The notes beneath the pieces are model-generated. The model searched no databases. It was not told the DNA's origin and saw nothing but the letters and a program-made list of their open reading frames with translations. DNA of 64,000 nt. Source: a virus. A program made the position numbers and the translations under genes. Below are positions 55,343 through 64,000 of this stretch, in pieces. Position 1 is the first letter of the stretch. Every line of letters starts with the position of its first letter. The DNA lies in IMG/VR virus record IMGVR_UViG_3300006923_000006, positions 62,001 through 126,000 of that record; one strand, 5' to 3'.

Positions 55343-58300
55343 TTAAGCAATGTCTGTGTCATTTATCCAAACATTACCAGTTCTTTCAACAGTCATTCTA
55401 CCATATGCCTTGGTAGACCATTGGGTTTGTAAAAAAGAAGGAGGGTCTATTAATCTCATCATTATATCAACAGTGTCTCCACTGGCAAAATTAACCAAAA
55501 AGTCTGTAGAATATGACCCTAATCCTTTAGAACGTGTGTGTTGAGGAAAAATAGGCACATCCCAGGGCCATTTCCAGCCGTTTTTATTAATAATTGGTTC
55601 TGTACTCAAACCGTTTTTATAAACAAATGTTTTCATGGTGATAGTAGGATGAATAGTGGTTCTTAAACTATCAATATCGACTTGGTCAAAAACAACATCA
55701 TGTGTATGAGCAACTGTTGGTCCAGAGGCTCCATCGGTATCTACTGTGTATGATGTTAACCTTGGATAACTTGTTAAATCCCAATCAAAAGTGAAACCAA
55801 TTCTATAAACTCCAGATTTTTCTATCTTAACAGCATATGTGTCTGTGCTTAAGTCACTACTAACGGTTAAATCATTTTGATTTAAATTATCAGTATGTGA
55901 ATTAAAATACAAACCGTCTGAAATAGCCGCTGTTGTAATAACCGGAGGAACAACATTACCAACAACTCCTGAAGAAGCAAAATTTAAACCCCAAAATTCT
56001 GAAACAGATTTCTGTGTTGTTGTCCAAACCTTGGCGCTGTCATCCCATCTTAAATCAATAGGTCCAGCTTTCCATTTGTCCATACGAGAATGGTGGTCGT
56101 CTAAAAAATCGTCAGTTGGAGTATCAGGGTCTGAATTAGGTACAGGTTTTCCTTTGGTGTCATATCCCCAACCAACACCAATAGCAGGAAGTTTAATACC
56201 CATGGCTCTAACTTTTTCTGTGCCGTCAGCATCACCATTAGATAACAAAGTATCTGGTATTTCAGAACTATGAGTGACCAATGATATGTCGTGATTGGAA
56301 CCAAAAGGATTTAATGTTTGGGCATTAATATTGCCTGTTCCGGTTTCAAAGTGTGGTAAAACATCTGTATCTTCATCTACATCGTTTGAGTATGGTCTAA
56401 ACATACCGTCCAAAGACATAGCCGCTTTCTTGTCATAATCAACACCCATATGGCTACTAACATTATAATTAGGAGCAATAGCTGCCGTACCTTTTCTAGC
56501 GTCAGTATCAGTATTGGTTAACATCATACCCATAATTACTTGGGATGACGAAGCTGGTTTCTTACGATTAATTCCTGCTCTTTCTCTCAAGGCAAAAAAC
56601 TTACTAAAAGGTGGTGCTGGTTGCTTAAATAAATTTCTAAACATACGTCTTTGTTGTTGTTGTCTTTTAGAAATTCTTTGCATTCTATCAGCATTGGCTT
56701 TAGATATCTTACCAAATCTTCTAGTCCAAGTTTCCATTCTATATGTACTTGTTACACCATCAGCACCAATTTTAATAGTAATATCCGTAACGTAAGGACC
56801 GGCAGAAATAAGTTGTCCACCCAATTGTATAGTTGGGGCACCAGGAAATTCTAACAATCCTGTTTCACCAACCTGAGCATTAGAACTAGCGCCAACAACT
56901 TTAGCGTTACCAGCTAAGTTCATAGCAGAAAAACCACCATAGTTCCAAGGAACTAGTGATTCGTCCTGTTCAAATTCAACCTTACCTTCTGCACCCCATA
57001 GATACCATGGGCCATAAACATCGATATTACTCTTTAAAGGAACAGCAGCCATAGTAGGAATAACAGCAGCACCTCTGTTTTCAAAGAATAACTGTTCGCC
57101 CCCTGGTTGACCAATTAGTTTCGCAATTGTTTCTTCTACTTTTGCGTCTCCATGTGTTGTTAAAACTTCTCGAAGAACAGCTAACATAGCGCCAGCAAAA
57201 TCATTGCTGTCATCTAAATCACGAACCTGACCGCTTATAGTAACAATAGCTTTTGGACTAAAGTTTGTACTTCTGTTCAGATGAACAATTTCTGGATTGA
57301 CTTGACATTTAACAAAAACAGTTGTTCCATTAGGTTGCATAATAAGGTCATTCTCTGGAACGTCAGAAAAATCTAAGTTTTGAGCATTGTCATACTTAAC
57401 ATACGCTTCAACTCTACCGTCTTGTGTAGTGACGGAATTTACATCAAATGGCATTAAGTTTAAAGATACCGCAGATGCAAATTCATTTTCATCAATGTAT
57501 CCCGCGTCAGTAGTTTCGTAACTTGTAGTAATTAATCCGGTTTCATCATCCTGTGCGGTATATAAGAAAGGAATACTAACTAAAAATTGTTTACCATAAA
57601 ACTCACTAGCAAGTTTATACACAAAGTCATAAATGATTCTAATAGTTTCTTCGTGACCACCAGCAATGGCAGAATTAATTTGTTTACGTGAAAAACCACC
57701 AAACTCAATTGGCGACATAGCTTTGATTTCAGCCAAAGCTTTAGCTTCTAATGCTGTTTTTAGTTTTTCTAAACCATTGCCAATAATATTGAGCTTGGTT
57801 GCTCTTTTAAATTGTGGTGTATCTTTATTATCGTCTCTACCACTTAAAAATATTTCCCATGACTCTTGACCAGCTAGAGCAGCACGCATTTCAGCAACAT
57901 CTGACCAGTAAAAAGCACCAATACCAGGAACATTTAGTGTTCTGGAATCTACCGCAAACGTATGAGCATCATTAACACCGACACCATATACTGGATTTTG
58001 AGCCGCGTTTAAACCCCAAAAAGGCCAAATGGCTTGATTGCTACCAGCATACTGAAACCACGTAAGTAGTTTATTACCACCAACAGCAAACTTGCTTGTG
58101 GTCTCATTACGTAATTCTCTACCACTGTCTTTGACTACAGTTTCGGTATTGTTAACTACGTATTCGTCAATCTTACCTAGTTGCGGAGCATCGTTTCTAC
58201 TAATAGTTTGAAGTTTGATTACATTTCGGGTTTCAAATATATCCAAAACCGTGTTATATACTTCTTCTTCTTGAAGGATAAAAAAGTAATCATGAACACC

Positions 58301-58900
58301 GGCTTCGCAGATTTCATTGATATAATCCATTAAGCTGATGTTTGCGCCACCTATTCTATAAAAAGACGGAACTGAAGGCAAAGCCGATAGGTCTAATACA
58401 TACGTACTCCCTTTAAACACAACAGGGTCTAATGAACTATCGGCTATAGCATTCATGGCAAGTAGAACATTTCTCCAAGGCATACCACCTTCATTGACTC
58501 CAGCTTGACCAAATCCGTAATTAGACTCTAAGAATCCGTAAACATTATATATGTTGGGAACGTTATATGTACTGCCTGTATAGCCATCCAAAATCATTTG
58601 GACACCATCAAGAATTTCTCTTGGGTCTGTAATTACAATGTCATACAAAGGGTTGCCAGAAGTACCGTGTTTTCTCTTCCAGTTTTGAAGCAATCCACCA
58701 AAAGTCCATCCTTCATATTCAAAATATACAGGAGCACCCAGTGATTCTCTAAATTGGTTAATTGGTGGATTAAAACTATCTCCATTTGCGTTGTCTTCAA
58801 CTAGAGTTACATTCAGACTAGATGGCTGAGAACCCCAACCTAGACTTGCACTAAAGTTTACTATAGAAGCACCTAAAAAGCTTCCTCTACTTAAAGCCAT
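55343..58900 (-). CDS. Large virion structural protein (1185 aa), probably tail/baseplate
   Basis: A very long protein beginning 'MALSRGSFLGASIVNFSASLGWG', with mixed alpha/beta domains in the first half, a basic Arg/Gln-rich segment near residue 765 ('RISKRQQQQRRM') and a beta-rich C-terminal domain. Size, composition and neighbours indicate a tail hub, baseplate or other virion component; no specific family is recognised. The basic middle segment might be a processing or DNA-contacting region. Separated by 3 nt from the next gene upstream in the operon. Confidence 0.6.
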   Translation of the reverse strand: MALSRGSFLGASIVNFSASLGWGSQPSSLNVTLVEDNANGDSFNPPINQFRESLGAPVYFEYEGWTFGGLLQNWKRKHGTSGNPLYDIVITDPREILDGVQMILDGYTGSTYNVPNIYNVYGFLESNYGFGQAGVNEGGMPWRNVLLAMNAIADSSLDPVVFKGSTYVLDLSALPSVPSFYRIGGANISLMDYINEICEAGVHDYFFILQEEEVYNTVLDIFETRNVIKLQTISRNDAPQLGKIDEYVVNNTETVVKDSGRELRNETTSKFAVGGNKLLTWFQYAGSNQAIWPFWGLNAAQNPVYGVGVNDAHTFAVDSRTLNVPGIGAFYWSDVAEMRAALAGQESWEIFLSGRDDNKDTPQFKRATKLNIIGNGLEKLKTALEAKALAEIKAMSPIEFGGFSRKQINSAIAGGHEETIRIIYDFVYKLASEFYGKQFLVSIPFLYTAQDDETGLITTSYETTDAGYIDENEFASAVSLNLMPFDVNSVTTQDGRVEAYVKYDNAQNLDFSDVPENDLIMQPNGTTVFVKCQVNPEIVHLNRSTNFSPKAIVTISGQVRDLDDSNDFAGAMLAVLREVLTTHGDAKVEETIAKLIGQPGGEQLFFENRGAAVIPTMAAVPLKSNIDVYGPWYLWGAEGKVEFEQDESLVPWNYGGFSAMNLAGNAKVVGASSNAQVGETGLLEFPGAPTIQLGGQLISAGPYVTDITIKIGADGVTSTYRMETWTRRFGKISKANADRMQRISKRQQQQRRMFRNLFKQPAPPFSKFFALRERAGINRKKPASSSQVIMGMMLTNTDTDARKGTAAIAPNYNVSSHMGVDYDKKAAMSLDGMFRPYSNDVDEDTDVLPHFETGTGNINAQTLNPFGSNHDISLVTHSSEIPDTLLSNGDADGTEKVRAMGIKLPAIGVGWGYDTKGKPVPNSDPDTPTDDFLDDHHSRMDKWKAGPIDLRWDDSAKVWTTTQKSVSEFWGLNFASSGVVGNVVPPVITTAAISDGLYFNSHTDNLNQNDLTVSSDLSTDTYAVKIEKSGVYRIGFTFDWDLTSYPRLTSYTVDTDGASGPTVAHTHDVVFDQVDIDSLRTTIHPTITMKTFVYKNGLSTEPIINKNGWKWPWDVPIFPQHTRSKGLGSYSTDFLVNFASGDTVDIMMRLIDPPSFLQTQWSTKAYGRMTVERTGNVWINDTDIA

Positions 58901-58903
58901 TTT

Positions 58904-60400
58904 TTATTCCTCATATACCCAATCTATAGAATAAGAAAAACTCCCTTCTGTTGGGTTCCAGTTTGATTGTGGTTGATTTCTGAAAACCTGACTACCAGTT
59001 GGTTGAGCAGCTTGGATAAGACTTCTAATATCTCCCGAAGTGTTAGCTTTTTCCAATGGTGTTTTCATAAATTCCTTAATAGACGCTTGGTCTGTTCCCG
59101 ATAGGGTGTCTGGTTTAAATGCCACTTCGATATTAAGACTTCTATTCAACGCAGGACGAGTACCAATATCTTGCAATACTGGTCCTACTGCTCTTCCTAA
59201 TACCGGAATTTGAGCGAAAATATCACCATCCAAACCATCTCGAATACCAATAACTTCACTTAGAGAGCCTGACACTATGTTTGAGGGTCTATCGTCATAT
59301 AACAAGCTATAATTAATTGTGCCCGTCACAGGGTTTCTAGCAGTCGTTTGTGATAAAGGATTGATATTTAATGAAGTGTTTTCAGAATATGCCCGAGCAC
59401 GACCAAACGCCATGCCAGACGCAACAAGATATGCTTCCTTAGCACTGTCCCATTTACTTTTAGTAATTAGATGACTGGTTGAATCTCTTAATTCTAAACC
59501 AGCAATGTTACCATCTATATTAACTTGTACTCTACCGCCATTATTGTTAGTAGATACATTCAACGTTTCAACAGCAGAACCACTAGACGCCATAAGCCAA
59601 GTCTCTACCAATGCGTATGCACCACCAAGTTCGTCTACATTTTCATTAATAATGTGATTAAATGCTTGGTATGTATCATTAAAGCTATGTAGATTAAATT
59701 CACCAGAATTAAACGTAGGATTAAATCTTTCTCCTTTTTTAGAATGTACATAATCTCTAGCTTGTTGCCATGCGGGTTTAGCTAATGTTCCAGTATCATC
59801 ATAAAAAGCTTTGCCTACAGCACTTAAATTATGAGTCAAAACATAGGTTGGAATATTTCCACCAGAACCAAAAACAACCTGTTCTTCATTAGTGTCTATC
59901 GACCAGTTTTCACTTGCGGTACTCACATACACACCAGATGGTGCCAAACCCAACTGAGCTACATAGTCTTCTTGACCTGGATATAAAATATCCGTATCTA
60001 AAACTATAGAATAAGTACTTGTATTAAAGTGTTGACCTTGAGGAAAAACAATGGAAACAATCCTAGGATTACACTTAATTGATTGTTGCCCGTCTGCACT
60101 TTGGACTTCAAACTGTAAACCTTGTTGAGAAAACAACGAACGAATAGATTCTTGCTTTCTTTGAATATTTCCAAGTCTACTATCTCCATCAACAGTTTCG
60201 TCTGGAGGGAATCCGCCAACAGTATGAAAAGTGCCACTTCCACTAGGCGAACCTTTGAAAGAACAAATAGTTCCATTAATAGTGATACTATATTTAGAAC
60301 CTATTTGTGTACTATCACCCGTTGTTTCATACTGTTTAGATACAGCAATAAACGGAGCAGGAATCAACCTGTTTCCATTATACATAACTCTAGTAGACAT
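58904..60400 (-). CDS. Virion structural protein (498 aa)
   Basis: A beta-rich protein with few Cys ('STRVMYNGNRLIPAPFIAVSKQY' start), Gly/Ser/Asn-rich loops and a closing 'GSFSYSIDWVYEE' strand. Located between two giant structural genes, so a tail or baseplate component is likely. AGAGGTAATT precedes the start. No family is recognised. Confidence 0.55.
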   Translation of the reverse strand: MSTRVMYNGNRLIPAPFIAVSKQYETTGDSTQIGSKYSITINGTICSFKGSPSGSGTFHTVGGFPPDETVDGDSRLGNIQRKQESIRSLFSQQGLQFEVQSADGQQSIKCNPRIVSIVFPQGQHFNTSTYSIVLDTDILYPGQEDYVAQLGLAPSGVYVSTASENWSIDTNEEQVVFGSGGNIPTYVLTHNLSAVGKAFYDDTGTLAKPAWQQARDYVHSKKGERFNPTFNSGEFNLHSFNDTYQAFNHIINENVDELGGAYALVETWLMASSGSAVETLNVSTNNNGGRVQVNIDGNIAGLELRDSTSHLITKSKWDSAKEAYLVASGMAFGRARAYSENTSLNINPLSQTTARNPVTGTINYSLLYDDRPSNIVSGSLSEVIGIRDGLDGDIFAQIPVLGRAVGPVLQDIGTRPALNRSLNIEVAFKPDTLSGTDQASIKEFMKTPLEKANTSGDIRSLIQAAQPTGSQVFRNQPQSNWNPTEGSFSYSIDWVYEE

Positions 60401-60412
60401 AATTACCTCTTA

Positions 60413-63400
60413 TTAAAAACCGTGAGTATAAAGTTCCATACTGCCAGAAGGTTGTGATTCAAGAATATTTGGCATTACAAGTGGCATATTATTATTTACA
60501 CCACTTTCACCACCTTCGACAAATAAATTCATATTATTATTTTCACCAGATTGAGCCAACAAGTGTAACGACACACGATGATGAACACCATTAAACTGTC
60601 GGTTAATAAACAAATTCATATTATCATTAAACGGTACAGCACCTAAAGTTCCAGAAGGAGCAGCCATAAACAACGGAATATTTCCAGATTCTAAAACATA
60701 ATCGTTTTGCAAGAACAATGGAATATTATCATTAACAGAATTGTCGTTTTCTAAGAACAAATTCATGTTAGAAGTTAAATCAGATGAAGCATCTCCTTGC
60801 ATAACCAAATTAAGCTGATAATCAGGGTCTGGTGTTCCTGATATTCCAATATGTAATGGTGTTGTGTTAAATACGCCAGAATTAGTGGTAGACCACATAA
60901 ACAATGAAATGTCACCACTACTTTCTAATGGTGTTAAACCACTAGAATAAAGATTCATAGAAGCATTGTCATACAAACCACCTTTAATATATAGTGGAAT
61001 ACTACCAGAAATAGGTGCTCCGTTAATATATAAAGTAGTATCATCAAATTTAGTACCAGCTAAAGTATATAAAGGAATAAATTCATTTAGAATAGAACCA
61101 GAAATATATACCGGAACACCAGAGGGTCCATTATTAACATGAACTCCTCCCAAAACGTGTAATGGCATATTGTCGTTGCTGGCTAAACTACCATCAATAA
61201 ATAAATCTAAATTTTCAGCAGCACCGCGATTTTTGATGAACAAGTCTAATTCATTGTCGTCAAAATCACCCAGAGTAAACAAAGGCATACTGCCAGTACC
61301 AGTAGCAGGAATACACAAAGCATCAAAGCCAACATTGTAAGAAAATAGTTTTAAATCGCCAAAATAATTCTCATTACCGTCTTGGTTGTATTGTAAGTCT
61401 ACGGTTAGGTCATTGTCGTGAATCTCGCTTGCTAATATTTCTCCAATATCATTACTATTGTATAATCTGTATACCTGTTTTTCACCTGAAGGAAAAAATG
61501 TACTAAATTCTGCGAAATTAATAGGAAATCCGCCAGCATCTTCAAATATAACAGCACCATCAAACTTAACACCAGATACGTGATTAGTTGTGTGTTCTAC
61601 ACATACGTCCATCCATATAGAACTCGGACTTAATTGTAATGTATTATATAAAATACTGTCAGTGCCACCAATAGCGTATAAATTGTCAATATTCTTAATA
61701 ATATTAGTATTATAGGCAGTATAACCAGTGACATCGGCTTTGGTGTTACCGCTTGGTAATATCCACCTAATAAACGAACTATCACCAGAACATTCGGCGG
61801 CTGTCGTTACAACATCACCAACATATTGTGCCGTATTTACTGTCTGCATAACAGTGCCAGACAATTCTGGTGTTGTTGCAGAAATCGGATTTCCACTACC
61901 TATTCCAAAATCAGTAATCCATCCACCAAAAGAATTATTGCTAAAAAGTGTTGGATATCCAGACGGCACACCACCAACTGTCATTTTAGGATTGGGATTG
62001 TTGATATATCTATTATTTGGGAAACTAACTGAACCCTTATTCTGTAAAAATCCATTTGCTGGTGAACCACCGTCTGTCCAAATATCAATACTATCTTCGT
62101 CAAAAACAAGTACAATAGTTGTAGTATATATATCTATAGCAGATGCAGAACTAGTCAAAGTAATCGGATTTAGTAAATCGTCATATCCACCAATAAGAAT
62201 AGTATCATCTAACAAAGACACCTGAAGTTCAGCTTGTGATGGAAATCCTCTATAGAGAATAGTTTCATTTTGTGGAGTCTTACCGCCACTAGGAGCTACT
62301 CGTAGCATAACAAAATAGTTAGTAGGATTCGGAATAACAACCCTTTCACTAAAATCAATGTAAGCTTCCCCGAATGTACCACTAGACAAAGTTCCAGTAG
62401 GACCATAAATAGGTCCATGTGATTCTCTAAATTGGTCTCCCCAAACACCACTAAAGCCAGGAAAATAATCATGAGTCAAAATACCACTTGTGGCACCATT
62501 TGTTGAATTGACTATTTTTCCTTGATATTCATTTATTGGCCAATATCCAACATCATAAATATTGTCTAATGATTGTTTACCAAAGTCATCACCACTTCCT
62601 CTTAAGGTCCAATATGCATTACCACCACCAGAAGGAGTTATTTCTTTTTGACACGCAAAAGTATGACCAAAAACATTCAGTCCCATCGTGTCATCTTCTG
62701 CATAATGCACATTTAAATGTGTGGCAGAAACTTGTACGCCAGATGGTAAACCAATAACTTTAAGTTCTAAATCACGAAACGCTTCTATAACATCATGATG
62801 TCTGCGTTGTTGTGTACCGCTTCCATCTCCCCATGGAGTAGGTTGAAAAGCTTGATGTAAAGGATTATACCAGTTTAACTCACATGTGTAATTTTTAAAT
62901 CCAGAATATTCAACAATCTGACCAACACCATATAGTTCTGGTGCGATATGTAGTTTTTTACCAACGCCAGCATAGTAACTTTTAATACAATGCGAAATAC
63001 CATATACTTCAAATTCATCACGTAAATTTACACCAGAAGTTGGAACATTCATTCTCATATTAAGAATAGCTCTACCAATTCTTGTATAATTTCCGCTACC
63101 TTGTAAAGCGCCAAAATATAAACTAAGATAATCTGTTTTTTTTGCAGATGACACTCCAAATGAATTTAATTGAAGATATTCAGTATCCGTATCAACACCA
63201 CTCACAGGATGTGAAACTCTGCCTATATCGCTTGCACTTACAACAGCCGCAACATCGTTTCTCCAATCTCCACAATGTCCAATAAGACCACTTGGATAAA
63301 CTTCTGTCTCATATTGCATACTGTTGAAGTGGTTATTTCTAAATTGTCCACCAGAATAATATATTTCTACAGCATTTAATCGAGTACCAGAAGAAGCTGG

Positions 63401-64000
63401 AAAATCTATTCTTAATGATTCATAACGACTTTTTACATTACCATTATCGGCAGACGTAGGATAACAATTAAAGTCTAACAAACGAAAAATATCATCTCTA
63501 GTTCCATCTGTTAAGTCAATATGTCTAGTAGTAATGCCTTCATCAAAATCTACAGTGGTTAAAAACTTTTCATTTAACCAAAAATCTGTTGTGGCAGAAG
63601 AAGTAGTATTCACGCCACTAACTTTAACGGTGATTCTATCTGGAATTCTATTCGTCTTTTCTATTTTGAACAATGCAGTAACAGCACTACTGGTTGTTGT
63701 TTGCATATACTCATTTGCTGCATCTGCATTAACATCTACATCAATTTTTTCATATAACGAATTAGTATGACTTCTAAAATTATGATTTTGGTCAACATAG
63801 CCATCTTCATCATGTTCAAGAATGTCTCTTACAAATCTAACACGGTCTTGACTAGCAAGAGCTAAACAAGCATTGTATTCGCCAGAATTACTACACAGGC
63901 ACAAAGGTGTACCAGAATCTGTTACAGAAATAGGTCCAGATATATATAACGGTATATTATCGTTTAAGTCTACAAAAGACTCGCCAGAGGCAACCACATT
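60413..64000 (-). CDS. Giant tail-fibre-like protein, start outside the window
   Basis: At least 1195 residues, with the frame still open at the right edge, so the N-terminus lies beyond the window; the GTG at 63997 is not necessarily the start. The middle (about residues 600-700) has a concanavalin-type lectin domain pattern ('YFVMLRVAPSGG', 'DSIDIWTDGGSPANG'). The last 350 residues are a string of short beta repeats of the form N-x-L-F/Y plus hydrophobic. This suits a fibre or adhesin binding host surface sugars. Confidence 0.65.
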   Translation of the reverse strand, partial: NVVASGESFVDLNDNIPLYISGPISVTDSGTPLCLCSNSGEYNACLALASQDRVRFVRDILEHDEDGYVDQNHNFRSHTNSLYEKIDVDVNADAANEYMQTTTSSAVTALFKIEKTNRIPDRITVKVSGVNTTSSATTDFWLNEKFLTTVDFDEGITTRHIDLTDGTRDDIFRLLDFNCYPTSADNGNVKSRYESLRIDFPASSGTRLNAVEIYYSGGQFRNNHFNSMQYETEVYPSGLIGHCGDWRNDVAAVVSASDIGRVSHPVSGVDTDTEYLQLNSFGVSSAKKTDYLSLYFGALQGSGNYTRIGRAILNMRMNVPTSGVNLRDEFEVYGISHCIKSYYAGVGKKLHIAPELYGVGQIVEYSGFKNYTCELNWYNPLHQAFQPTPWGDGSGTQQRRHHDVIEAFRDLELKVIGLPSGVQVSATHLNVHYAEDDTMGLNVFGHTFACQKEITPSGGGNAYWTLRGSGDDFGKQSLDNIYDVGYWPINEYQGKIVNSTNGATSGILTHDYFPGFSGVWGDQFRESHGPIYGPTGTLSSGTFGEAYIDFSERVVIPNPTNYFVMLRVAPSGGKTPQNETILYRGFPSQAELQVSLLDDTILIGGYDDLLNPITLTSSASAIDIYTTTIVLVFDEDSIDIWTDGGSPANGFLQNKGSVSFPNNRYINNPNPKMTVGGVPSGYPTLFSNNSFGGWITDFGIGSGNPISATTPELSGTVMQTVNTAQYVGDVVTTAAECSGDSSFIRWILPSGNTKADVTGYTAYNTNIIKNIDNLYAIGGTDSILYNTLQLSPSSIWMDVCVEHTTNHVSGVKFDGAVIFEDAGGFPINFAEFSTFFPSGEKQVYRLYNSNDIGEILASEIHDNDLTVDLQYNQDGNENYFGDLKLFSYNVGFDALCIPATGTGSMPLFTLGDFDDNELDLFIKNRGAAENLDLFIDGSLASNDNMPLHVLGGVHVNNGPSGVPVYISGSILNEFIPLYTLAGTKFDDTTLYINGAPISGSIPLYIKGGLYDNASMNLYSSGLTPLESSGDISLFMWSTTNSGVFNTTPLHIGISGTPDPDYQLNLVMQGDASSDLTSNMNLFLENDNSVNDNIPLFLQNDYVLESGNIPLFMAAPSGTLGAVPFNDNMNLFINRQFNGVHHRVSLHLLAQSGENNNMNLFVEGGESGVNNNMPLVMPNILESQPSGSMELYTHGF
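60420..61300 (-). repeat. Protein-level beta repeats in the tail-fibre-like gene
   Basis: About 18 copies of a 17-25 residue unit with the core [N/S]-[M/I]-[P/N/S]-L-[F/Y/H]-hydrophobic, for example NMNLFLEN, NIPLFLQN, SIPLYIKGG, NMNLFVEGG. The DNA shows matching recurrences of AACAAATTCATATTAT-like words. One further copy (NIPLYISG) is near the right edge of the window. Confidence 0.75.

Noticed and set aside
1-64000. Prophage or integrated element borders (integrase, attachment sites)
   Set aside because: No integrase, excisionase or host flanking genes are visible; the window is phage throughout.

Overview
The window is a 64 kb piece of the genome of a large, AT-rich, tailed double-stranded DNA bacteriophage (Caudoviricetes, probably jumbo or near-jumbo size). 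The signs are dense one-directional gene packing with ATGA/TAATG overlaps, its own replication machinery, tRNA genes scattered between coding genes, inteins, HNH-type endonucleases, and a block of very large virion proteins on the opposite strand. There is no integrase and no host housekeeping block. The host cannot be named from the sequence. The standard genetic code fits all genes.

Layout. 1-4.3 kb: small genes mixed with tRNA genes (Arg, Met, Gly and Thr are good; an Ile-like, a Cys and a second Gly-like gene are irregular), a sulfotransferase, a CCA-adding enzyme and a GroES-like co-chaperonin. 4.3-6.2 kb: a self-contained locus of terminator, strong promoter, about 200 nt noncoding RNA, terminator and a Ro60-type TROVE/vWA protein; this is a candidate phage Ro60-Y RNA system. 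6.2-15 kb: small genes, dCMP deaminase, a structured leader, a class II (B12-type) ribonucleotide reductase carrying an intein at its active-site cysteine, a MazG-like protein, an HNH endonuclease and PhoH. 15-18.4 kb: small genes, two of which can only start at ATT codons, preceded by an attenuator-like leader. 18.4-35.4 kb: the replication and repair module (UvsX/RecA, nucleases, DnaB-like helicase, DnaG-like primase, dNMP kinase, DNA polymerase III alpha split into two separated genes, DnaQ exonuclease, uracil-DNA glycosylase, SSB, sigma factor) interleaved with a GNA1-like acetyltransferase and GlmS. 35.4-49.9 kb: a glycan island with many glycosyltransferases, sugar-nucleotide enzymes, a FkbM methyltransferase and a second sulfotransferase. 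49.9-53.7 kb: a Rad52/Erf-like annealing protein, small genes and an ALDH7-type aldehyde dehydrogenase, closed by a bidirectional terminator. 53.7-64 kb (minus strand): an HNH/AP2 endonuclease with its own promoter and operator-like inverted repeat, then structural proteins, the last one running off the window.

How the genes fit together. dCMP deaminase, class II RNR, MazG and dNMP kinase supply nucleotides. Helicase, primase, the split polymerase III alpha with its exonuclease, SSB, UvsX and the Rad52/Erf-like protein replicate and recombine DNA. A sigma factor and two recurring promoter types suggest staged transcription. GlmS plus GNA1 point to N-acetylglucosamine production that could feed the glycosyltransferases (one is GT17-like), with fucose-type, methyl and sulfate additions. 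The tRNA genes encode no CCA, which gives the CCA-adding enzyme a natural role. All functional statements rest on recognised motifs and gene context; no database search was run.
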